64,000 bases of DNA from Hymenopellis radicata (lineage: Eukaryota; Basidiomycota; Agaricomycetes; Agaricales; Physalacriaceae), in contig JADNRX010000307.1 in the NCBI GenBank assembly GCA_015501595.1, positions 1 to 64,000 on the forward strand, written 5' to 3'. The notes under the pieces are model-generated. The model was given only the letters and a program-made list of their open reading frames with translations, was not told the origin of the DNA and ran no database searches. Made by a program: the position numbers and the translations under genes. Of this stretch, positions 44,708 through 55,596 are shown piece by piece (the stretch's first letter is position 1; every line of letters begins with the position of its first letter).

Positions 44708-45746
44708 TCACACAATTTGGACAAGCCCGGCCGCGAGTGCGATGTTGAACTCGTCAACAGCATCCGAGTGTAGGCAGGTGCGGCTGACACAAGCCGAGTG
44801 TTTAACCCGTTTCGTGGCGATGTCGGCCCAGTACCTGAGGAAATTTGAATGTAGAACGACGATGAAGAGAGATCGAACTGACGAAAACGGAAACACTCCT
44901 ACAAAGGTGCCGCGAATAACAAGATACCACCTCGCCGACGTGAACGCATGATTGGCGACGAGGGGTTCTGTGGGAACTTGACGATGTTCGACACATGACA
45001 GCCACCGAGCTGGCTGGTTAGCAGTGGCAGCGGGCGCGACATGAGGAGCTGGTAGAGCCGGGCCATTCGAAATTGCACCCGGCGCGACTTGAGGCGCTGA
45101 ATAGACCACGGGTTGAGTAAAAAGGCACTGTGAGGGAAATAAACATACCTGAAGTCAACTGCGTCGCGACTTGAGCCAAAGACTGATGAGCACCTAAAAG
45201 GAAGTTGTTCAGGGAGAGTAACCACAGCGAAGGAAAGGAAATACCTTGAACAATGACCACATCATCATCGTCCGAATCTGAACCTTGTTGGGCAGAGGTA
45301 CTCTCGGAGTCGGATTCTTGAATACAAATGGCATGCGCGAGATCGTGGCCTGGAGACGTGGGCGTGGCGGGGACGCGAGCCTCACGATTCTGAGCGGGTG
45401 TCGCAAGGGAAGGAATGACCGAATCGGTCCCGCGAGGGGTCGGAGTAGTCGATCGCCGGGTGGAGGCGTCTCTGCGGGGAGTAAGGTCGGGGACAACAAT
45501 GGCATGGAGCGCATCGTGGCCAGGCGATGTGAGATAGTTAGCAACGGCGGACTCTGATTGAGTGGGCGTTGCCTGCACGTCCTCCATGGGACTCGGTCCA
45601 GAGGATGGAGGAGTCGAAGGCCTAGGAACGCCCGTGGCGGGCTGACTCTCGTCAACAGGAGTGTCTGCATGAGTAGGGGTGGGTGACCGCGAAGTGTGTT
45701 CGCGCGCTGCGGGCGACGGAAGTGCAACAGGAGCGGGGGAAGACAT
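44708..45746 (-). CDS. Ser/Pro-rich protein with C-terminal RNase H1 N-terminal (viroplasmin-like) domain
   Basis: Start MSSPAPVALPSPAA at 45746; about 170 residues of disordered Ser/Thr/Pro text with repeated SPGHD(A/L)(L/A)HAI motifs and an acidic run SDSDDDDVVIV. Short introns follow, then ARWYLVIRGTFVGVFP and, after another intron, WADIATKRVKHSACVSRTCL and HSDAVDEFNIALAAGLVQIV before TGA at 44708. The pattern WY.V.RG..VGVF ... W ... G.S ... A...F...L..G.V matches the domain at the N terminus of RNase H1 that binds RNA-DNA hybrids. No catalytic RNase H domain is present, so it would be a binder only. Exon borders between 44.9 and 45.25 kb are approximate. Confidence 0.6.
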
Positions 45747-45901
45747 GGCGATACAGGAATTGAGAAGCCGAGGAGCTGGCAGATAAGAGCGTGTGGTTAT
45801 TGAAATTGTCAAGAATTTGAAAGTTGACCGAAATGGGATATGGTGGCGACAGGAACCAGTTCTGCCTGAATAAGGTAGCCAGTTTGCCACTTCCAACAAC
45901 C

Positions 45902-48525
45902 ATGGTGCGAGCGCAAAAACAGCCGCGTCCAAAGAAGGCGAAAGCCGACCGACTCTCTCTTAAAGGCTGGGCCGACGGCTGGCGCGCGGCGTTTTTGAAC
46001 GACCGACTACGTCGATATGCGGACGCCCTTGAGGGCGGTCACGAGGAGGAAGGTCGCTTCTTGAAAGCGCTCTACAAAGAATATTTTTACTACTGTCCAG
46101 TGTCGGTGCCCGACTACGAGGAGCCTGTCCTTCCGGAAGCACCATGGGATTCAGAGGCTGTTGTGCCGGTAGACAATCTGTCCGACGAGGCGATGGCGAC
46201 CAAGCGCGAGCGCATGGGCGTCTTAAAGAAGGTGAGTCTATAGACTTAAACAATTGCAATATGACTTACGTAGCATGCCAGCGCATACGTGGATTTCTTC
46301 GGTACCGGGCGCAAAAACTGTGTAGGGTTCGGTCGTCGCTGCGCCACAGTGCTCTGGACGACCCATATGAAATTCTGCTCGCGAAACTGTCCGGGGTGAC
46401 GAAGCCACCAAAGGCACGTCAGGCGTTCCAGCAGTGGTGGAGGGCGAACAAGTCGAGTGTTGCAAAGGCGGCGAAGGCAGAGCTCGAAGGTAAACGCGCC
46501 GCCTTGAAGGAGAAGAACGTGCCGCAGGATCAATGGCCTGTTTGGAACGTCGACACCCACTCGAATTATGCGCGGCGAACCTTCAAGGCCATGTCCAAAG
46601 AGGAGCAAGACGAGTGGGGTGCGGCGGCGAAAGAAGAGGCGGCGCAGGAGAAGGCGGAGTATATCGCGAAGATGACGTCGCGACCATCACAGGATCCCAA
46701 AGACCGGGCTGCGTGAGTGCTTTAGATCAACCGTAGGGTGGTACTGAACAGTGTATAGGCGTATTGAAAATATGGTATCCTTCTTGGCGCCAATAATCGA
46801 AGGCGTCCATGAGTTAACCGGCTTGCACGTGATCGTTAGTGCAGCGGGCCCGATGCCGCAGCGCGGGGGTGAACATGCTGTTATCAGGTTAGCAGTCGAT
46901 TAATTGGATAGGAAGTTAGTACTGACAGCGATGACAGTGCTGCTGCTGGAGTGAATCACGACCCGGACCCCGTCGGTGCGCCACACTGGCGAAGCGAACC
47001 TCAGAAGCAGCCGGACGGCAAATTGAAGGCTCAGGGATACGGCGTCTGGCGGGAGCATTTGCTAGATTGGTGTTCCTCAGCGTATACTCCAGCAGCTGTC
47101 GCGGCTGCGACAATTCCAGGTTCCAAGCCCATTGAGCCCCCCAAGAGACTCCCCGGGTCGCAGCCTGCACCTTCGCTGGTTCAGGGACAGACAACGATGG
47201 AACCAGCGCCGGTCACGACGAACTTGGATGCGCTGATCAATGAGCGCATGGCGCAAGACGATTCAGACGAAGAATTCGACGACGACGAGTTCGATTCAGA
47301 GAAGAGTAGCGATGAGGATGAGGAGGAGGCGACCACGGCCGAGAGGAGAAGGAAAAAGCAAACTGGTGGAGGAAAGAAGAAGGCTGCTGTGGGCAAAGAA
47401 AATGAGGCGCTCGTTGAGGACGAGTTCCATGATCACAATGGACGTCGCCTCAGCCAATACGAAATCGACCGTAATGCCAAGATCAAGAGCAATAAGGCGC
47501 TATTGGCGCAGATAGTCGGTGACATGGATCGGCCGTGGGAGAAGGCGGCGCAGGAGAAGGCCGATAAGGAGACGGCGAGGAAGGCAAAGCGACAGGAGAC
47601 TCGACAAAAACGCGGTGAAGGAGGCCCCGTCCCTGCGCGTCGACAGTCGAGGCGTATCAATGATGCTGCAGTGCCTTCAACGACACCAGAAGACGGTGCC
47701 TCCTTCGACTCGGACGACGACGCTATGGATATTGACACGTCTCTTCCCGGCGAGGTGGCGAAAGGTTCATCGGCGTCGAATGCTGGAACTGCGTCTGCAG
47801 CAGGTCCCGTTGTGCTGTCGGACGATGTGGCTATGGAGGTGGATGGAGCGCTCGCTAGCTCGACATCGGTCAACGCGTCCCAGCCAGCCTCAATAATTCC
47901 AACCCGTTCACCATCTCCACTCGATCGTGCTCCTCCTCGTCCACGTCCTGCTCCTACAGGCGCCGTCGTATCAGCCCTATCACAAGAAATGAAGGCTGCC
48001 GTAGCGGCGGCTCCAGACTGGTTCCGGCTGCCTTATCGCCACTTCGATGAGGCGATGCTGGGTAAGGAATGGAGAGCGTTGCTGGATGTGTTTGTTTTAT
48101 TGGAAGTGCGAGGGAATTTCTCGGTGGCTTCGGGTAGTGTGGAGACAAAGAAGCGTCCTCAGTTGTTGTCAGACTGGCAAAAGAGAGGACGTCATTCAAA
48201 GAAGGATGAGGTTCTCGAACTGCCACTCACAGGAATCGCGTCGTTTGTGAAGACTTATACTGCGTGGTGGGACGGCATGCAGCCGAAGTGGAGAACGAAA
48301 GGTGAGACGGGATGGAATCGCGGGGAATATGGCCAGGATTGGGGTTTGCTCACGGCGCGAGGCGTCCTAGGCTGGCTAAGCATCGTGGCGTGTCTGTTTT
48401 GGTGGGGTGGAGCAGTCAGTCGTTGGAGGAAGGCGAAAGAGCGTGCGGTTTGGTTGGAGGCGGTACTCGACGCCGAGTGGATGATGCGGGGCGTCCTGAA
48501 GGCTACATCGGAGATGGAAGGGTAG
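45902..48525 (+). CDS. Conserved mushroom-specific large protein (HMG-like segment, Trp-rich C terminus)
   Basis: Exons 45902-46231, 46282-46712, 46759-46887 and 46929-48525 keep one frame through introns of 50, 46 and 41 nt, giving 828 residues. The N part is basic (MVRAQKQPRPKKAKADR). A segment AFQQ...WWRANKSSVAKAAKAELE and YARRTFKAMSKEEQDEWGAA resembles an HMG box. Then come VSFLAPIIEGVHELTGLHVI, a long acidic and Lys/Arg-rich disordered centre (about residues 370-640), and a Trp-rich C terminus (AWWDGMQPKWR, YGQDWGLLTARGVLGWL, LFWWGG, LDAEWMMRGVL). This architecture recurs in mushroom genomes as a large family without assigned function. The acceptor at 46281 was chosen because earlier AGs do not keep the frame. 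Confidence 0.75.
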
Positions 48526-48617
48526 ATACGGCGTCGAGCGTGTAAAATATCGGTAGTGGTGGTATGGAGTTGAAAGTGACAAGTGTGGAACCCTAGCCCT
48601 GAGTAAGTGTCAAAAGC

Positions 48618-48709
48618 GGTAATCGAACGCGTAGCTTGGCGAAAAGAAAAATACTTTTGTTTGCGAGAAATGCACCCATTGTCAGCCAGAACCGCTAGGC
48701 TACACGGCG
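48618..48709 (-). ncRNA. tRNA-like sequence with long A-B box spacing
   Basis: The minus strand has a perfect A box TAGCCTAGCGG (48702-48692) and a B-box-like GCGTTCGATTACC (48630-48618), about 70 bases apart. The acceptor stem does not pair. A tRNA-derived SINE or decayed intron-containing tRNA is likely. Confidence 0.3.
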
Positions 48710-48926
48710 ACATGTAGCACTGCATAATGGATGGTGTCATGCCTGACCAGAATGGAATACTCAACTTAGCAAAAATTCCTAAACGAAAAAACGGAGAGTA
48801 ACTACGCTAAGTCCGAAACGCGAACCACAGAACGGGTAACTTCGCTTCGCGAAGTGCAATAGCCGCCCACATATGGGAGACAATGGGTGCGCAGTTCCAT
48901 TGTCTTTCCCCCTCATTGCTACCTCG

Positions 48927-49846
48927 ATGATCACCAACGAGTCGCAGGCAGACGGATACGTTGCCCATCCTGCGCCACCACAGCGCGATTTGAACGCTGC
49001 GGAGATGTGGTACCACCTCCAGACACTTGGGCCAGCAGCTGAAGGACTGCGCGAGTCATTCCTACGTACGTCGTCGTACTGGGAGCCGCGCGACGCTGCT
49101 GACAGTGATCAAGAGTCTCAGCCGGGACTACCAGCTCACATCCGCCAGGTCAGTTGCAGTTGAACTCGACGACGCGTCTGACGGCCCACAGCGCGACGAT
49201 CACGGTCCCGCTGACCAGGAGGACCGCAACATGCAAGCCGAGAACGCACGGGCACGCGCGCACAGGACGAACTACCGAGCCGACGACCCCAACGGTACGT
49301 GGCGCGGCTCTCTCTCCAGTACCGTGTACTGACCTCCGTAGTTTGGCACCGCAGTGAAATTCTCCACTACTCGAATGCCACCAGCCTCGAGGGCACAGAT
49401 TCGAAGTCCTGGCCATATCTTGTTGACAAATGCGCCGACCTTTGGGCAGAGGAACGCGCCGCCGGGAACCTCGTGGTAAGTGTACGATCATGTCGCAAGG
49501 TTCATGCTGACGCGTCCACCAGGACGCGCCACAGCTGTGTACGCAATGCGACCCGAACATTGTCGTTGTTCTCAAGGTCAAAGGCAAAAAACCCGGACCA
49601 CGGAGGAAACCGGACACTCCCAAGGACTCAGCCCACTGCTGGCTGAAACCAGGGATGACGAACGGCGCCTGTCTCCGCTGCCGCCTCATCAATCGCCCCT
49701 GCTCCCTGAAGAGCGGCTGGAAGCGCGGGAACTACCACGTACGGCCATTCGTCCACGGGAACCAACCGAACGCGATGGAGGTTGACGGGGAAGAAGAAGA
49801 GGGGATGGAATTGGAAAATGATGAATATGTCGATAATGACGAATGA
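48927..49846 (+). CDS. Hypothetical protein with C-terminal Cys motif
   Basis: Four exons, 48927-49065, 49106-49294, 49342-49475 and 49523-49846, all with GT...AG introns (40, 47, 47 nt), make an intact 261-residue frame. N part MITNESQADGYVAHPAPPQR and AEMWYHLQTLGPAAEGLRES; then VWHRSEILHYSNATSLEGTD and LVDKCADLWAEERAAGNLV. The last exon holds LCTQCDPN, HCWLKPGMTNGACLRCRLIN and RPCSLK: two Cys pairs and a further Cys that could form a small zinc site. It ends in an acidic tail (DGEEEEGMELENDEYVDNDE). This motif set is common in mushroom proteins of unknown role. Confidence 0.65.
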
Positions 49847-51500
49847 GAAGGGGGGAAGAAATTTGGGGATAAGGACTGCCACTTTTTGTAGAATTATTTG
49901 AAAATCAACTAGTGTGGCGTAGTATTGATCGTGCACGACAGGCGGGTAATGGCAGTGAATAATTGAATTAGCCAAAGTAAGTGAACCGACAGGTAAAATA
50001 GCTAGGTGTTATGTATAGTAAGGTAGAATGAATAGATGTCGAGGGTGCGCCAGCGAAGGGATATATGTGGGTTCCCAATTAGGAAGGAGGGTCCGTGCGC
50101 AAGTAGTAGCGGTCGCGAACGAGGGCGAGTTTGGTTGGGGGAATATAGGTAGCGAGTATCGGCGCGAGCGGGAAGCCAGAAAGCGGACGGGAAGCCGGAA
50201 AGCGGACGGGAACGGCGGCAGCAGGAGCAGCGGCGGCGGCCAGTCCCAAAGGGGAAGCGGATGTAGCCAGGGTAAAGCTATGCGGCGGAGCACGTCATCG
50301 CCAGCTGGAATCGACGGTTATCGACGGGCGGGTGACGGGGGCAATAGACGCAGGGTGAGAACGGCGGTGAAAGAGAGATGCCGAGGTGGATGCCGAGGTG
50401 AACGCTTTCAGCCAGACCGGGGTACCCGCACTGCCACGTGCACGGCTACAGTCGCTGGCTAGGTCCAGTGATTTTAATACTATTTCTACTGGCTACAGCC
50501 AGGGAAACTATGTCAATACTTACAGCTATGGCTCCTCAGTATACGGGAGCACGGTCTACACGCGCAGGTGCGTTGGCCGATTTTCCATCATTGGGTAACC
50601 TTACCAAACGTTTTCTAGCAACGCTCTTCTTGGATTCGGAACACGTCCGTCCTCCCACGTACATCCACGAAAAGCCACATAAGCCCTGAACAGCAGGCAG
50701 CGTTCGGAGCAGCAAAACCTCTCCAACAAGGCTACACATTACCGGGCACTCAGCATTGCATCTCCTCCTTGGACAGGCCCTCTCTATTTGGCGGCATTCG
50801 CTTAGGGCGAGACATTGTCGCGGCTGCATCCAACCTGCGAGGTGTGTACACTAGTCCGTCTGCGACCGACACCAATGCTGATCAGGCTCAGGATATGATA
50901 ACCGCTGGAGCATAGCGACGCTTGGACGACTGCGAAGATGTGGGTGGGTCTGGTGGGCTTGATCATGTGATTTCATCTCTCCCGCCATCGCGACAAGCGA
51001 TACGCACCCAGCGACTCCGAATAGGGCTTTCTTCCCTACCATGATGTCATTATGCCTGTCTAGATTTCCAGGCTTGAAGAGCACTGGTCGCGTAAGCCCT
51101 TTACCAAGGCCGCAGATTTACGAGCCGATGGCGACGACCACCCCGCTGGACAGAGATGTATCAACGGCATATGGGAGGTGTCGCAGAAAGGACTCAAAGG
51201 AGGATGATCCCCTCTTACCTGATGGCCCAGCCTCAAGGCCATGCACTAATTGCCGGGCGACGGCCTTCGCCCAACTATTTTGCCGCCTCTCGATTTTGCT
51301 GTAATAGTTCAATGTTCAACCGTGTCGCAGCCTCATGTGTAGTAGTAGTAGTATGTATAATGGTCTTAATCACTGTATCTTGTAATCTGTCTTTTGCCTT
51401 GCCGAAACGGCCTGATCTCACTCAAGATAATGAGCCAAAATTCAGACTAACTAGAGTCAGTTTAGCATAACCTTGGTTCAGACATTGCGAAACACCCGCG
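49847..51500. other. Spacer with short repeats, no gene recognised
   Basis: GGAAGCCRGAAAGCGGACG occurs twice in tandem (50171-50189, 50190-50208), and GATGCCGAGGTG twice near 50380. Open frames (for example 50028-50462) look like low-complexity GC-rich sequence. Nothing else assigned. Confidence 0.3.
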
Positions 51501-51503
51501 AAT

Positions 51504-51529
51504 GGGTGTGGCACTTAAGTGCCGCACCC
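51504..51529. repeat. 26-bp near-perfect palindrome
   Basis: GGGTGTGGCACTT followed directly by AAGTGCCGCACCC; a single non-Watson-Crick position. A second GC-rich inverted repeat is at 51596-51621 (outer arms ACCTGGG/CCCAGGT). Both lie at the 5' end of the next open frame. Confidence 0.65.
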
Positions 51530-52472
51530 GGGTGGCAGTCGAGTGCGGGTGTCTGGCTTAGAGCCACGAGTGACCCGCCCAGCGAGTGCGAGTGCACCTG
51601 GGTGGGCACTCGTGCCCAGGTCTAACGTGGACGAGAACGACATCGAAGCACTGACAAAGGGCTGGGTCAGTACTTTCAAGAAGGAATGGCTGGACGGTGA
51701 AGCGTGCGCCTATGTTATAGAATATCACCTCGATGAGTTCTGCTGGAGGAATGCGGAAAGCGCCAGCGAGGGAATAGCTTATGGTTTGGAGGCCGTCAAG
51801 GACATGATCCGTAATTTCGGGGTCTTTGGGCCTTGGGGCAAGACCTCAGCTCGCCTAGATGATGACGAGCAGGAGGAAGATGATGGGTGCGCCTACGACG
51901 ATGTGGACGACCTCGAGGGCCCCAAGAAACCAGTAAGCGACTTCACAGACATGTTTCTCAGAGCTGAACGTATTCCTGTTCGTAGTCGGCCAACGCCAAA
52001 AAGAGCACCGCGACAGACACAGTAAAGGAAACAAACCTGGTACGTTTCATGTATTCTTAGCAATGCGATTTCTTAGCTCTATTACCACAGGGAGACCCCA
52101 GCACTGGCAAGACGCGTTGGGTGAAACCGACGGTTCAATCTCGCAAGGGTGAATTGCTCAAGGCCACTCATATAACACGCTTTTGCAAAGTACATTATCA
52201 TCTGTTTACTTGATTTATCTTATGTCCTTTGTCAGAGTTTTATTGGATGGCTATGGTACCAATATAAGGATCGAGGCGGTGACACTTTGCGTGGCCGTGG
52301 CAAGGGCAAGGCTACGGGACGTTCTCGCACAATCAAGAAAACTAAGCGTCATGACGACGCCGAGCGCCAAGATTTATCTCCTCTTTTGATTCATGAGCTA
52401 CTCGGCTTAGGACAGTCTCAATTTCATATACTGTACACTTTCAATCAATTCGCTGCCCCATGTGACATGTGA
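51519..52472 (+). CDS. Hypothetical multi-exon protein
   Basis: A first exon of up to 130 codons (NVDENDIEALTKGWVSTFKK, EWLDGEACAYVIEYHLDEFC, acidic DDDEQEEDDGCAYDDVDDLE) is followed by in-frame exons via GTAAGC...TCGTAG and GTACGT...CCACAG introns (SANAKKSTATDTVKETNL; DPSTGKTRWVKPTVQSR). The last exon, FIGWLWYQYKDRGGDTLRGR then GKGKATGRSRTIKKTKRHDD, needs a one-base adjustment to stay in frame. The first 40 codons overlap the palindromes and are probably not translated; translation more likely starts further in. No family recognised. Confidence 0.4.
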
Positions 52473-52476
52473 CACG

Positions 52477-52502
52477 TCTGACGAAATTTTAATTTCGTCA
52501 GA
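52477..52502. repeat. Inverted repeat, 11-bp perfect arms, 4-nt loop
   Basis: TCTGACGAAAT and ATTTCGTCAGA around TTTA. The half-site TTTCGTCAGA reappears at about 52530-52540, and GTCTGACGGAAATGTTTCGTC at about 54270 is related. Possible transposon end or regulatory palindrome. Confidence 0.6.
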
Positions 52503-52589
52503 GCCCCGTAAGACCTGTGACTCAGCGAAATTTTTCGTCAGACCGTCTTGCCCGGACTCCACTCGACCAAAAATTTTGCAAGGGGATTG

Positions 52590-52672
52590 ACATGAGGAGG
52601 GCTCGAACGGGAGCCCTCTCCAAATTCCCAAGTCAAATGGACCTTTCAGCAGCTTAGCTACGCTTGCTTGAG
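52590..52672 (-). ncRNA. tRNA-like sequence with perfect B box
   Basis: The minus strand has TAGCTAAGCTGCTGA (A-box-like, near 52660) and CCGTTCGAGCC (B box, near 52605). The T-arm region forms an 8-bp perfect hairpin (52597-52604 with 52611-52618). The acceptor stem is not paired, so a tRNA-derived repeat is more likely than a tRNA gene. Confidence 0.35.
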
Positions 52673-52817
52673 TTTCATGAACCCAATCTCCCCAAGTCGG
52701 CTCCCCCGTCAGAAACTGCTAAACAAAAAAAATAGTTCAAACATGAAAAACAAAAAAATAATACAAGTCCAATGGCGCTAATATACGATAAATGCGTCCA
52801 ATTTAACTACACATATC

Positions 52818-54151
52818 CTAATACTCATACAGCTCATCCGACTCCCGTTCTGGCATCCAAACTCCATTCGGTCCAACAGCCATCCTATGATAAACCGGCT
52901 GCTTCCACTGAGTGTGCGGCTGGTGCGAAAGAAGCATCGGAATGCGGGGAGTCCGGCCATAGACTGTGAGGAATGAAGAGATGTAGATCTTGATCAGCTT
53001 GTACTCGAAGTCTTCGAAATCGGCCGGTGATAATCCCCGCTTCTCATCGATCTTGAAGTACTGCTCGTCCGTTAACCATCTGGCCGCGTGAACAACATCG
53101 ACCTTCCAAAACCGCATAACATGGCGAAGAGCGTAGACGAACGGGGCGCGCGAAACCCAGTCAGTATGCGCCAGGCCTTGATTCGCCTGTCCCAAGTCAG
53201 CCAATTCGAGAGGCGCGTGGCCGATGGGGAAACAACGCCGAATCCGATTATAGCGTTCGCGAGGGGAGGCGAGAGTGGACAAGGTGGAATCCAACATGCA
53301 CATTTCAAAGCGGAATCCGAGCTCGTTCAACTCCCACAGAATCTCACGACAATGGTGCGGCCCAACCATTCCATCGAATTCGAACTTTCTGCCCTTCCAC
53401 ATCGCCTCACCGGCTAGTTCTACCGGACCTTGCTTCCTTGCCGCAGAAATCAAGACATCCACCTCATCTTTCTCCTTATTCTTCCTCTGCACAGTCTTCC
53501 CTCCCTGCTTCACCTCAATTTCCAATGCCCCACGATCAAGCCAAAGCCGCCATGCCCTCTGGGAGAGAGCCTGCGGTTCACCCTCACTCATGCAGCCTAG
53601 CACGATTCCTCGCAAACGAAGCCAGGTTTCCAAGTAGCTGGCGACTTTTGGCTGCAAAGCGTTGGTGAAGAGATCGGGGCGGGGGACAAAGTATCGCTCG
53701 GCGGGTTTATTGATGCAGTACTGGAGGTACTCCTGCTCGTCGATTACATTCGCGACGTGTAGCCAAGTAGACGCCATTGCAGGCAGCAATGTGTGCGTCG
53801 GATACGCCATGACCTTCGCTATAAAGAAATACATTAGATATTAAGCAAAGTTTTCAAATAATTCCACTCACTTGGCGACCCACGTGTTGAAGGACGGGCA
53901 GTTTGGCGCGAAGAAGAGGAAGGAGCCGGTAGAATCGCCTGAGGACGAGCAGCGCCAGAGATACTATAATTGGCGGGACTGAGAAAGGAGCCTTGATTCC
54001 GCTCGATTGCAGAAGTGAGGGCCCCAATCTTCCCCGGCCCTCGTCGGGGACCCTCCCACATTGGCGCTACTGGCGGCTTCGGAAGCGAGGTGACAACCGT
54101 GTCCTTCGCATACGTGATTGGGAGGAGCTTATCGACGCGACAGTGCCCCAC
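52818..54151 (-). CDS. Hypothetical mushroom protein (about 430 residues)
   Basis: Two exons: 54151 to about 53873 (MGHCRVDKLLPITYAKDTVV ... APSSSSRQTARPSTRGSP, Pro/Ser-rich) and about 53820-52818 after an intron GTGAGT...TTATAG that keeps frame. The second exon is a long folded-looking region: VANVIDEQEYLQYCINKPAE, FVPRPDLFTNALQPKVASYL, ETWLRLRGIVLGC, RAWRLWLDRG, GRKFEFDGMVGPHHCREILW, and a C-terminal VGPNGVWMPERESDELYEY. Mushroom genomes carry many proteins with this Trp-rich layout, often near repeats; no biochemical function is known to me. Start uncertain: there may be a further 5' exon. Confidence 0.6.
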
Positions 54152-54920
54152 GAGTGACAGGTCGCGAAGCAGTCAGACGGGAATTCCACATCGTAGGAGG
54201 AGAGCCCCCAGCGCTACATCAAATGTGAAACAGCCGACATAATCCTCGCAGAAACGCCTGTTTATTGAACGTCTGACGGAAATGTTTCGTCGACTGACTT
54301 AGCGTACAGTGTACTAAACTGAATGAAAGGTCGACAAGTAAGTGTATTATCTTCTTGTTAGCCAAAAAAACAGCCAAAAAATAAAATACCCTTCACACTG
54401 ACAGGAATCGGCTGCACCATATGCGAAGGTTCAATTCGCCTCCGTTGTGGTGCTAGACGCCGCACAAGTGGTCAAAAACTGTCCGGACCGATCATCCGAG
54501 TGGTGATTATGCGGTCTTTTTGGGCTCTCGTCTTGCTCTTACCATCACTACACACGCGTAAGACCTCATATTAAGGCTGCTCTGTCCGTTATGCGGCCTT
54601 GAGGTGACATTTACGATAACGTCCAGGCCGCCAGAGCCCTCGCGACGACCATCCGACAACAACACAACGAATTGATGGCTCAAATGAATACTCTCCCGGG
54701 CTCTGCAAACGCCCTCGAATGGGCGGATAGCGATGGCTTGCGGATAGACGGGACTTCTTTACTGAATGAGTTTGCAAGCGCAGGTGCGTCTTAACTTATA
54801 AAAGTCTTCTCTGTGCTGACAGTTGGTGCTCGTAATCCCCCCCTCGGGTGCCATTCTACGTCCACCCACCACGACGACCCAGCATCCCCCCACCTGCTCT
54901 TTCAGTCGTTGTTTCCCCAA
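54152..54920. other. Spacer with a possible coding remnant
   Basis: At about 54612-54785 (plus) the text NVQAARALATTIRQQHNELM followed by NTLPGSANALEWADSDGL reads open and ends at a possible donor, but no partner exon was found. The rest shows nothing recognised. Confidence 0.3.
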
Positions 54921-55250
54921 AGAACGCTGCGGCTGCTCGCGATCTCCCACAGGCAGAATATGCCAAGGAATTCAAATCTTAATGCGGTCGCAAACCCGTC
55001 CTTCTACGTCGTCGGCGCACAAAATTTTGTGATGACCAGTTCCATATTATCACTCAAGTCGGCCAGCGAGGATATGGCGAGCATTTTTTTGGCACGCAAA
55101 CATGCACATGAGGAAACGCACCTTGTTCAAGATGGACGAGGTGACAGCTCTATTTCTTTTTATACATGCAGCTTATTGCTCCCTAGATTCGGCATGTCCT
55201 TGTTGAACGCGATATCCTACCGACGATGTCCCCGCCGCCATTGCAACCAC
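54921..55250 (+). pseudogene. Fragment of a Dbf2/NDR-type AGC kinase
   Basis: NDR-family kinases (yeast Dbf2, fission yeast Sid2) act in mitotic exit and septation. Pieces in order: AAAARDLPQAEYAKEFKS (about 54929-54982); RRTKFCDDQFHIITQVGQRG then YGE (about 55010-55083), the Gly-rich loop with its first Gly intact; MRKRTLFKMDE (55107-55140); a 46-nt intron 55141-55186; and RHVLVERDIL (55190-55219). The strand holding the catalytic Lys (ALKRM in intact relatives) is deleted, there are frame changes and a stop (at about 54980), and everything after ERDIL is missing. It is a short decayed copy lying against the left edge of KDZ block B at 55332. Confidence 0.65.
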
Positions 55251-55365
55251 AAGACTCTGTAATCCCTGGCCAGCCCTCCAACCACGTAATGCATCCACGC
55301 GGTACCTCTCGCTTCATTTCATTCCCTCAGTACACCACTAGCTGTAGGTCTTTTGTCATTCTTAT

Positions 55366-55437
55366 GGTACTAGCCACAAAAAATAGTATTAAAATTCACC
55401 GAGCTAGCCAGTAGGCCAACTCTGGCTGGCTAGTACC
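55366..55437. repeat. Nested hairpin near the left edge of block B
   Basis: GGTACTAGCCA (55366-55376) and TGGCTAGTACC (55427-55437), as in block A. Confidence 0.6.
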
Positions 55438-55596
55438 AGCGAAATGACCTCAAGTCCCTGGCATGACCCGTACACCTGCCATCAGCCGTACAAGCCGTAC
55501 CAGCCGTACGAGCCGGTGCACGCTGACGTCGGGAACCACGTCGGTAATTACTAAATGGGTAGAAAGGCACAAAACGTTCCATTCTGTCTACCCGAT

